Source of the DNA: Clostridiales bacterium
Lineage (GTDB): Bacteria; Bacillota; Clostridia; Saccharofermentanales; Saccharofermentanaceae
Direction of reading: 5' to 3'
Assembly (NCBI GenBank): GCA_017511005.1
Contig: JAFWLP010000037.1
Location: 21,869 to 85,868 of the forward strand
DNA: 64,000 nt
The notes beneath the pieces are model-generated. The model made no database searches and had not been told where the DNA came from. It saw only the letters and a program-made list of their open reading frames with translations. A program made the position numbers and the translations under genes. Shown piece after piece: positions 57,257 through 64,000 of this stretch (its first letter is position 1; the number at the start of each line of letters is the position of its first letter).

Positions 57257-57296
57257 GTAAAACACACAAATTTGAACAAATAAACACAAATATGTC

Positions 57297-57342
57297 ATCA
57301 AAAAGGCTGTCCCGCCGTGTTCTGACACATTGGGACAGCCTT
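57297..57342 (-). terminator. Terminator after the zinc-ribbon gene
   Basis: AAGGCTGTCCC / GGGACAGCCTT (57303-57342) then TTTTTGATG on the minus strand, 25 nt past the stop. Confidence 0.85.
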
Positions 57343-57366
57343 CATTTTGATCAATTGTTCTGACTA

Positions 57367-58479
57367 TCAGCGGTTGAGGAAGAAGCAGATCAGGATCAGT
57401 ATTGCGATGGCAATGGCAATTGCAATGGCAACCTTGATAGGAGATACAGGTGCCTCACCCTTGATCTGACCGGTCTGGCCGTTGATTACGATATTGTAGA
57501 TCTTTTCCTTGAACTTGAAGTTTGCGATCCAGATAGGAGCAAGAACGTACTTATACGTTACTTTGGAATAAGCGGTGCTGAACGTGAGCTTTGATACACT
57601 GTCAGCTTTTCTCTTCTTCTTCTCCATGCTGGCGATCTCGCTGTTAAGGGTCTTTTTGATCTGATCCTTTGCGATATCCCATCCTTCATCAAGTCCGACG
57701 GTATAACGCTCGGCAAGGAATCCGGCTATGAATTCAGGGGAATACTTACGGAGCTTGCTGAAGTCGAACTTCGAAGCTTCCTTGATGAAGCGGTTGGTTG
57801 TCTTCTTGGAAGCATAAACCGTCTCATCATCGATAAAGCGCTCGTAAATACCACGGTATGTTCTGTAAGTAGTTACCGTGTTTCCGTCCTTGTCCTTGCT
57901 GTTGAATCCCAGCTTGATCTCATAAGGGGAAGTAGTCTGTGAATCGTATGTCCAGTAAGGCAGATAGATACCGTTGAAATTCTTGGCTTCACAGCTCTGC
58001 TTTGCTTCCTTGGGTGCGAAGAGCTTACCCTTCATCCAGCTCCTGAAGAGCTCAGCAGCCTTTTCCTTCGTGATCTCGAAAGGAACGACACCGCCCGGAG
58101 CGACAACATCCTCTTCGTTGTCAACGGGCATAACCTGTGTGGAACCGCAGTAAGGGCAGCACTGTGCCGTATCGGCGGAATCCATGATGGTCTCGGCACC
58201 GCAGTTCTTGCAGACCAAGGACTTCTTCTCTTTGCCCCAATCAAGGCTCTCACGGTTCTTTGCTGAAGAGAAATCAAGCTCTTCAACGTCCTGACCGTTG
58301 TCCTCCGGCTTGGGAAGTGTCCTTGAGTAGCCGCAGAAAGGGCATGTCATCGAGAGTGTCTCAGGATCGTAAACTACAGTCGCACCGCAATTCGGACACT
58401 TCTTGTCTGTTACGTCCTCGGTCTGTCCCGCAGTAATGACTTCCATCTGCTCTTCCTGGTTTTGCATGTTCTCTGCCAT
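57367..58479 (-). CDS. TFIIB-type zinc-ribbon membrane protein
   Basis: A 370-residue protein with four CxxC knuckles in the first 110 residues (CPNCG, CPFCG, CKNCG, CPYCG), forming two zinc ribbons, then a conserved middle (PFEITKEKAAELFRSWMKGKLFAPKE, GIYLPYWTYDS) and one C-terminal membrane helix (PIKVAIAIAIAIAILILICFFL). Proteins of this shape are frequent in Clostridia but have no established function; the zinc ribbons face the cytoplasm if the tail anchors the protein. Not an obvious transcription factor. It stands alone between pnp and the adhesin gene. Confidence 0.8.
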   Translation of the reverse strand: MAENMQNQEEQMEVITAGQTEDVTDKKCPNCGATVVYDPETLSMTCPFCGYSRTLPKPEDNGQDVEELDFSSAKNRESLDWGKEKKSLVCKNCGAETIMDSADTAQCCPYCGSTQVMPVDNEEDVVAPGGVVPFEITKEKAAELFRSWMKGKLFAPKEAKQSCEAKNFNGIYLPYWTYDSQTTSPYEIKLGFNSKDKDGNTVTTYRTYRGIYERFIDDETVYASKKTTNRFIKEASKFDFSKLRKYSPEFIAGFLAERYTVGLDEGWDIAKDQIKKTLNSEIASMEKKKRKADSVSKLTFSTAYSKVTYKYVLAPIWIANFKFKEKIYNIVINGQTGQIKGEAPVSPIKVAIAIAIAIAILILICFFLNR

Positions 58480-58507
58480 AGTGTCACCCCTTTATATTGA
58501 AAATTTA

Positions 58508-60757
58508 TCAGAATTCTCTTCTTCTGCCCTTGGGATTCTCGGGAGCCTGATCGCCGTCGTTATCGCCAAAGTTCTTTCTTCCGCCGTTTCTGCCGGCAAA
58601 ACCGCCTCTTCTCTCGCGGTTGGGTCTGCCCTCTCTTCTTCTGGGCTCCTCTTCAACAAAATCATCCGGCTTGGGTAAGCAGTCACGGATGGAAAGGTTA
58701 AGTCTGCCCTGGGAGTCAATCTCGATGAGCTTGACGTGTACCTTATCACCCTCATGGAGGACATCTTCAACCTTCTCGACTCTGTTCCAAGCCATCTTGG
58801 AGATGTGAACGAGTCCTTCCTTGCCGGGCAGGAACTCTACGAAAGCACCGAAGTCCATAAGTCTTGTAACCGTGCCGTCGTACTCTGTGCCGACTTCAGG
58901 ATCGGAGATGATGCCGTTGATGATCATCTTTGCCTTCTCAGCCTTTTCAAGATCGGGTGTGGAGATATAAACCATACCGTCATCATTGATGTTGATCTCT
59001 GCACCGGTATCGGCAATGATCTTGTTGATGACCTTTCCGCCTGAACCGATGACTTCCCTGATCTTGTCAACGGGAACCTGCATGGAGATAATCCTGGGAG
59101 CCCACTTGTTGAGCTCTGCACGGGGTGCGGGGATGCAAGGGAGAATGATGTCGTTGATGATATGGAGTCTTCCCTTGTGTGTCATCTCGAAAGCTGCCTT
59201 GATGATGTCCAATGTAAGACCTTCAACCTTGATGTCGACCTGAATGGATGTGATACCTTCTGTTGTACCTGCAACTTTGAAGTCCATATCGCCGAAGAAG
59301 TCCTCGATGCCCTGGATATCCATGAATACGAGGAAGTTGTCATCGTTATCGGGATCCGTGATAAGTCCTGATGAGATACCTGCAACAGGTCTCTTGATCG
59401 GAACGCCTGCGTCCATGAGTGACAGTGTTGAAGCGCAGACGGAACCCTGTGATGTGGAACCGTTGCTCATAGTAATCTCGGATACCGTTCTGATCGAGTA
59501 AGGGAACTCTTCCTCGGAAGGAAGAACAGGGATGAGGGATCTCTCGGCAAGAGCACCGTGACCGATCTCACGTCTTCCGGGTGACTTGGAAGGCTTAGCC
59601 TCACCTGTGGAATAACCCGGGAAGTTGTAGTGATGCATGTATCTCTTGTATGTCTGCTCATCCAGACCTTCGAGCTTCTGTGCGTCATCAAGAGGTGCCA
59701 GTGTGCAGATGTTCATTACCTGTGTCTGACCTCTCTGGAAGAAAGATGAACCGTGAACTCTGGGGAGTACGCCGACTGCACAGGACAAAGGTCTGATCTC
59801 GTCCAGAGCTCTGCCGTCAACTCTGACGTGCTCACGGAAAAGATAATCTCTTACGACCTTCTTTTCGAGCTTGTAGATAGCATCAGGTGCCCACTTTGAA
59901 AGTCCCTCTTCCTTCTCCTCGAGAAGAGCTGCGACTTCTTCCTGAAGTGTGGCAACGTTGGCGTCTCTTACTTCCTTATCCTTTGAAAGGACAGCTGCAC
60001 GCATCTTGTCCCAGCCGTATTCCTTTACGGCTTCGAAAACCTCTTCCGGAACATCAGCTGACTCGTAAGTGAACTTCTCCTTGCCGATCTCTGCTACGAT
60101 GCCGTTGATGAACTCGCAGATCTTCTTGATCTCTTCGTGACCTTCTGCGATAGCATTGAGCATTACGTCGTCAGGAACTTCGTTAGCGCCTGCCTCGACC
60201 ATGCAGATCTTGGAAAGAGTACCTGCAAGTGTAACATACATGTCAGATACTTCACGCTGCTCAAGCGTAGGATTGATAACCGTCTTGCCGTCGATAAGTC
60301 CCAATACGACACCGCCGACAGGTCCCTTCCACGGGATGTCGGAGATTGCGATCGCAATGGAAGTACCGAGCATTGCCGTGATCTCGGGAGAGCAGTCAGG
60401 ATCAACAGACATAACGAGGTTGTTGACACAGACGTCATTTCTCAGATCCTTCGGGAACAAAGGTCTGATAGGACGGTCGATAACACGGGAAACGAGGATA
60501 GCCTTCTCGCCCGGTCTTCCTTCTCTCTTGAGGAATCCGCCAGGCATCTTGCCTACCGCATACATCTTCTCCTCGTAATCGACTGAAAGCGGGAAGAAAT
60601 CGATTCCCTCACGGGGTGTTGCACTTGCTGTTGCAGTTGAAAGGACAGTTGTCTCACCATATCTGACGAGTGCTGAACCGTTTGCAAACTGCGCGATCTT
60701 ACCGGTCTCGACAACTAACGGTCTACCGGCGATTTCAGTTCTGAAAATCTTTTCCAT
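58508..60757 (-). CDS. pnp: Polynucleotide phosphorylase
   Basis: A 749-residue 3'-5' exoribonuclease that degrades RNA by phosphorolysis. Two RNase PH domains (FFPLSVDYEEKMYAVGKMPGGFLKREGRP; GRREIGHGALAERSL, FMDIQGIEDFFGDMDFKVAGT) are followed by a KH domain (IREVIGSGGKVINKII) and an S1 domain (GTVTRLMDFGAFVEFLPGKEGLVHIS). The C-terminal 50 residues are Arg/Gly-rich, probably an RNA-binding tail. AAAGGAG lies 6 nt before the ATG. A leader hairpin just upstream suggests post-transcriptional autocontrol. Confidence 0.96.
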   Translation of the reverse strand: MEKIFRTEIAGRPLVVETGKIAQFANGSALVRYGETTVLSTATASATPREGIDFFPLSVDYEEKMYAVGKMPGGFLKREGRPGEKAILVSRVIDRPIRPLFPKDLRNDVCVNNLVMSVDPDCSPEITAMLGTSIAIAISDIPWKGPVGGVVLGLIDGKTVINPTLEQREVSDMYVTLAGTLSKICMVEAGANEVPDDVMLNAIAEGHEEIKKICEFINGIVAEIGKEKFTYESADVPEEVFEAVKEYGWDKMRAAVLSKDKEVRDANVATLQEEVAALLEEKEEGLSKWAPDAIYKLEKKVVRDYLFREHVRVDGRALDEIRPLSCAVGVLPRVHGSSFFQRGQTQVMNICTLAPLDDAQKLEGLDEQTYKRYMHHYNFPGYSTGEAKPSKSPGRREIGHGALAERSLIPVLPSEEEFPYSIRTVSEITMSNGSTSQGSVCASTLSLMDAGVPIKRPVAGISSGLITDPDNDDNFLVFMDIQGIEDFFGDMDFKVAGTTEGITSIQVDIKVEGLTLDIIKAAFEMTHKGRLHIINDIILPCIPAPRAELNKWAPRIISMQVPVDKIREVIGSGGKVINKIIADTGAEININDDGMVYISTPDLEKAEKAKMIINGIISDPEVGTEYDGTVTRLMDFGAFVEFLPGKEGLVHISKMAWNRVEKVEDVLHEGDKVHVKLIEIDSQGRLNLSIRDCLPKPDDFVEEEPRRREGRPNRERRGGFAGRNGGRKNFGDNDGDQAPENPKGRRREF

Positions 60758-60763
60758 CTGAAA

Positions 60764-60872
60764 CTCCTTTATGAAATATAGAATTTTTCAAAGGAGGTAG
60801 TTCGTAGATTCACGGTCCGGACATATCCCGAAGTCCGGCGTCCGGGCAGTCAATCTACACACTACACTCCTT
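60764..60872 (-). promoter_or_regulatory. pnp leader: switchable hairpin with anti-SD
   Basis: On the minus strand the transcript begins with AAGGAG-T-GTAG (60872-60862) and later carries CTACCTCCTTT (60800-60790), pairing as the base of a long hairpin that continues as GTAGATT/AATCTAC and CCGGAC/GTCCGG. The CTCCTTT of the 3' arm is also an exact complement of the pnp Shine-Dalgarno AAAGGAG (60770-60764). The two pairings exclude each other. Confidence 0.65.
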
Positions 60873-60885
60873 CACGAACTTAATA

Positions 60886-60913
60886 ATTATATACTAAAAG
60901 CGCAATAAGACAA
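60886..60913 (-). promoter_or_regulatory. pnp promoter
   Basis: Minus strand TTGTCT (60913-60908), 16 nt, consensus TATAAT (60891-60886). Start would fall near 60879, so the leader hairpin forms at the very 5' end. Confidence 0.7.
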
Positions 60914-60986
60914 ACACGGATAAATAAGCTTTTATCGTATTGAAGTGAACAGTATTATTTTGCTGTTGCGTTTTTCGAAAAACAGA

Positions 60987-61616
60987 TCAGCCAAGAAGCG
61001 TTTTCGCTACGGCCTCAGCCAGACCTTTGTGTCCTTCAGGACCAAGGTGCAGACCGTCTTCCACGGATGGCTTGATATGCATCTTGGCATCCAGGAACAT
61101 GCAGCCGTGCTTATCAGCCACGTTTTTGTAAAATCCTGCAAGACGCTTTGATTTATCAATGGATCTCTCATCGAAAGAACCTCCGAAAGGCCCTTTCAGC
61201 ACATCCTCCGTGATCTCCGGCGGAGACACGATTAGGATCTTTGGAACATAGCCCTGCTTAAGATCCATGACTTTCTCCGCCCTGCTGACTATCTCGTTCA
61301 CACCGGCTGAGATCGCTTCGGGAGAAGCGTTATAGATGGTCTTCATGTCATTGGTTCCGAGCATTATGACCAGATAATCGACAGGCCTGTGGGTGCACAG
61401 GATCCCTTTTATGTAATCGACGCCGTTCTTCCAGTCATCATTGGGATCGTCGAAAACAGTGGTCCTGCCGTTCAGACCTTCTTCTATGACCTTATAACCG
61501 TCACCGAGCAGTTCCTGCAGAAGACAGGGCCATCTGACGGATTCCGGAAATCTCTCACCGTTTATGGGATTATGTCCGTAAGTATTAGAGTCACCAAAAC
61601 ATACAACTGATTTCAT
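60987..61616 (-). CDS. SGNH/GDSL hydrolase
   Basis: A 209-residue esterase or acyl-hydrolase of the SGNH fold. Block I is VCFGDSNTYGHNP (catalytic Ser), block II has EEGLNGRTT, block III is VIMLGTNDMK, and the terminal Asp-His pair is in DGLHLGPEGHKGLAEA. No signal peptide, so intracellular; similar to arylesterase/thioesterase I-like proteins. It begins 3 nt after the nadE stop and is likely co-transcribed with it. Physiological substrate unknown. Confidence 0.9.
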   Translation of the reverse strand: MKSVVCFGDSNTYGHNPINGERFPESVRWPCLLQELLGDGYKVIEEGLNGRTTVFDDPNDDWKNGVDYIKGILCTHRPVDYLVIMLGTNDMKTIYNASPEAISAGVNEIVSRAEKVMDLKQGYVPKILIVSPPEITEDVLKGPFGGSFDERSIDKSKRLAGFYKNVADKHGCMFLDAKMHIKPSVEDGLHLGPEGHKGLAEAVAKTLLG

Positions 61617-61619
61617 ACG

Positions 61620-63548
61620 TCATTCCTTTACAGTCTTTAAGTCATCGAGCCATACATTGCGTGAAGCGTCCGAAGGCATTCTCCAGTCACCTCTGGGAGA
61701 AAGAGATACGGTACCAACCTTCGGTCCGTCGGGGACGCATGATCTCTTGAACTGCTGGGCAAAGAATCTCCTTAAGAAAGTCTCTTCCCACTTATAGATC
61801 GTATCCGCGTCATAAGCGCCGTCGAAAGCCTGAACTGCCATACGGTAGATTTTCGAAGGGGTAAATCCGAATCTGATCATGTAATAGAGGAAGAAATCGT
61901 GGAGTTCATAAGGCCCGACAGTTTCTTCTGTCTTCTGGGATATCTTGCCGTCTTCAGTCGGCGGAAGAAGCTCAGGCGAAACAGGAGTAGCCACGATATC
62001 TGCAAGTGCCTGCGAAAGGGCAGGATTCTCATCAGCAGTACGTGTAGATTCATAGGATACGAGATATCTTACGAGAGTCTTGGGAATCGAACAGTTTACA
62101 CCGTACATGGACATGTGATCGCCGTTATAAGTCGCCCAACCGAGAGCGAGCTCGGACAGATCACCCGTGCCGATAACGATTCCGCCTTCCTGATTGGCGA
62201 TATCCATAAGGATCTGCGTACGCTCTCTTGCCTGTGAATTCTCATATGTAACGTCGTGAACGTCGATTTCGTGACCGATATCCCGGAAATGCTGAGTTAC
62301 CGCTTCGGAGATGGATATCTCTTTTAATGTGCAGCCATACTGTTCGGCTATATTCATCGAGTTGTTCTTTGTCCTTGCGGTCGTACCAAAACCGGGCATG
62401 GTGATCGCGATAATATTCTTGCGGTCAAGACCCAACTTATCAAAAGCATGGATGGTAACGATAAGAGCAAGCGTGGAATCAAGACCGCCCGAAAGACCGA
62501 TGACAGCCTTGGTGCTGTTGATGGCTTTAAGCCTTGTATAAAGTCCGGCAGCCTGCATGCTGAGGATATCCTCACACCTTGTAGCCAGATCTTCCCTGCT
62601 CTCAGGAACAAAAGGTGTCCTGCTGATCTTTCTGACAGGAGTAATGTCAGCAAAATCAGCATCAAACTCGATAATGTCCACACCGTAATAACCGGTATTA
62701 TCGGTTGTGAAAGTATTGGATCTTCTTCTGTCAGCCTCTATGCGCTCAAGATCAATATCGGCGTAAATGACCGCGTCGTCATTGTTATCATTGGCAAATC
62801 TCTTGCTCTCGCTTAAGATCTTCCCGTTCTCTGCAACGAGGTTGTGTCCTGCGAAGACCAGATCCTGAGTCGATTCACCCAACCCGGCATCACAGTACAC
62901 ATATGCTGCCATGAGCTTCGCGCTCTGCATCTTTACGAGGTCTCTCCTGAACTTGGCTTTTCCGATGATCTCGTCAGAACAGGAAAGATTGAATATTATC
63001 TCCGCTCCGCTCTTCACATAATCAACGGAAGGGCTCGAAGCAACCCAAAGATCCTCGCAGATCTCAACTCCGAAGCTGAATCCCGCACAGCTGAATACCG
63101 CCCTGCCGAAACAGATATCGTCATCCGTCATGATGACCCCTTCATCCTCATAAGGCGTGAAATGCCTGAGTTCATAGAATTCCGAGTGATTGGGGATATT
63201 CTGCTTCGGTACGATGCCGATAATATCACCCTGATGAATAACGGCAGCAACGTTATAGAGCTTGCCTCCGAGTTCGTAAGGAAGGCCGGCGATGATTACC
63301 GTATTGAGATCCTCGGTCTGCTCGGCGAGATCATATAATCCGTCGACCGCCTTATCGAGCAGTGCGTTCTGCAGAAACAGATCACCGCATGTATAGCCTG
63401 TTAATCCTAACTCCGGGAAAACAATAACCGCACAATCATTATCAGCAGCCTTTTTCGCGAATCTTACCGTCTCGGCAACATTGTAATCCACATCGCCTAC
63501 CCTTACCTTAGGGCTTGCCGCCGCAACTCTGATAAAACCGTCAAGCAT
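61620..63548 (-). CDS. nadE: Glutamine-dependent NAD+ synthetase
   Basis: A 642-residue two-domain enzyme. The N-terminal nitrilase-like glutaminase has the Glu-Lys-Cys triad (VFPELGLTGY, GIVPKQNIPNHSEFYE, GVEICEDLW); the C-terminal ATP-dependent synthetase has GLSGGLDSTLALIV and a GTGDLSELALGWATYNGDHMSMYG segment. It amidates deamido-NAD, the product of NadD (8.7 kb). ATG 63548, with GGAGG 7 nt upstream, is chosen over a start 27 nt earlier. Confidence 0.95.
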   Translation of the reverse strand: MLDGFIRVAAASPKVRVGDVDYNVAETVRFAKKAADNDCAVIVFPELGLTGYTCGDLFLQNALLDKAVDGLYDLAEQTEDLNTVIIAGLPYELGGKLYNVAAVIHQGDIIGIVPKQNIPNHSEFYELRHFTPYEDEGVIMTDDDICFGRAVFSCAGFSFGVEICEDLWVASSPSVDYVKSGAEIIFNLSCSDEIIGKAKFRRDLVKMQSAKLMAAYVYCDAGLGESTQDLVFAGHNLVAENGKILSESKRFANDNNDDAVIYADIDLERIEADRRRSNTFTTDNTGYYGVDIIEFDADFADITPVRKISRTPFVPESREDLATRCEDILSMQAAGLYTRLKAINSTKAVIGLSGGLDSTLALIVTIHAFDKLGLDRKNIIAITMPGFGTTARTKNNSMNIAEQYGCTLKEISISEAVTQHFRDIGHEIDVHDVTYENSQARERTQILMDIANQEGGIVIGTGDLSELALGWATYNGDHMSMYGVNCSIPKTLVRYLVSYESTRTADENPALSQALADIVATPVSPELLPPTEDGKISQKTEETVGPYELHDFFLYYMIRFGFTPSKIYRMAVQAFDGAYDADTIYKWEETFLRRFFAQQFKRSCVPDGPKVGTVSLSPRGDWRMPSDASRNVWLDDLKTVKE

Positions 63549-63637
63549 AATGATACCTCCCGGGTGAACTATCAAATAATTATATCATCTTTGAGAATGA
63601 AGATAAAAATCGGGGCTGGTAATCCTTCTCTTCACGC

Positions 63638-63670
63638 AACAAAAAAGCGGTCCCCTGTAAGGAACCGCTT
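63638..63670 (-). terminator. Terminator after rpsO
   Basis: AAGCGGT-CC / GG-ACCGCTT hairpin followed by TTTTTTG on the minus strand, 24 nt past the rpsO stop. Confidence 0.85.
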
Positions 63671-63693
63671 TCCAAATAATCCTGTTTGAAAGA

Positions 63694-63960
63694 TTACTTT
63701 CTGATGCCGAGTCTTGCGATCAAAGATCTGTAACGCTCGATATCAACTGCTGCAAGATAGTCAAGGATATTTCTTCTCTTACCAACCATCATGAGAAGTC
63801 CTCTTCTGCTGTGGTGGTCGCCCTTGTGTGTCTTGAGGTGTTCTGTGAGGTGATTGATCCTGTAAGTAAGAAGTGCAACCTGAACCTCAGGAGAACCTGT
63901 GTCGCCCTCAGAAAGAGCATATTCCTTGATGATAGCCTGCTTGTCGAAAGATGCTGACAT
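63694..63960 (-). CDS. rpsO: Ribosomal protein S15
   Basis: An 88-residue 30S protein binding 16S rRNA. The signature [26 protein letters not shown] and [23 protein letters not shown] are present; length is standard. GGAGG lies before the ATG. In many bacteria rpsO is next to pnp; here they are 3 kb apart with nadE and the SGNH gene between, and a terminator closes rpsO. Confidence 0.97.
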   Translation of the reverse strand: MSASFDKQAIIKEYALSEGDTGSPEVQVALLTYRINHLTEHLKTHKGDHHSRRGLLMMVGKRRNILDYLAAVDIERYRSLIARLGIRK

Positions 63961-64000
63961 AAATCTTTCCTCCTTTAGAATAAATACGCCAAAATCGAAG

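Noticed and set aside
60790-60800. AAAGGAGGTAG as a plus-strand ribosome binding site
   Set aside because: No plus-strand gene follows; it is the reverse complement of the pnp leader's anti-SD arm.

Overview
The window looks like chromosomal DNA of an anaerobic Firmicute (Bacillota, class Clostridia, most like Ruminococcaceae/Saccharofermentans-type gut or rumen bacteria). Reasons: the gene families (UPF0735 ACT protein beside hom, NadD-YqeK-RsfS, RsmF-like methylase, MraY-like transferase, minimal Tad pilus, TFIIB-type zinc-ribbon protein), AGGAGG-type ribosome binding sites almost everywhere, a SAM-I riboswitch, and a monoderm surface protein with a sortase-like tail. No species assignment is possible from the sequence alone.

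Layout. 1-3 kb: two GNAT acetyltransferases, an internally deleted CPBP protein and an intact CPBP membrane protease. 3-7.4 kb: MATE exporter, membrane HD-GYP phosphodiesterase, BirA. 7.4-18.6 kb (minus strand): argS, pepF, rsmF-like, rdgB; then a promoter with a palindromic operator drives ACT-hom-purD-nadD/yqeK-rsfS; then comEA from its own promoter. 18.7-24.5 kb: MraY-like transferase, recD2-comF, and metK under a SAM-I riboswitch. 24.6-29.8 kb (plus): compact Tad/Flp pilus cluster (CpaE-like, CpaF, fused TadB-TadC, a 57-residue Flp prepilin, FHA protein). 29.8-36.5 kb (minus): F1Fo ATP synthase operon with no atpH and an alpha subunit carrying a delta C-terminal domain. 36.6-43 kb (minus): esterase, SAP/DUF6434 protein, RelA/SpoT-domain protein, ammonium transporter fused to a PII domain, proA-rpiB. 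43-44.6 kb: gene-poor region with structured repeats, a TTTGACG cluster and a FIST pseudogene. 44.7-48 kb: lgt, RNA methylase, OGG-type glycosylase, tRNA-Leu(GAG). 48.3-57.2 kb: one 2963-residue repeat adhesin. 57.3-64 kb (minus): zinc-ribbon protein, pnp with a switch-like leader, SGNH hydrolase, nadE, rpsO.

Most notable: (1) comEA and the Tad cluster share the same promoter architecture, three helically phased TGTCG boxes ending exactly 23 nt before a -10 hexamer, suggesting one unidentified regulator for DNA uptake and pilus genes; (2) the delta-alpha ATP synthase fusion, which raises a stoichiometry problem; (3) a pnp 5' leader in which an anti-SD can pair either with a 5' copy of the SD or with the real SD; (4) a dispersed family of structured intergenic repeats with a compensatory base-pair change; (5) the Amt-PII fusion lacking the uridylylation tyrosine.
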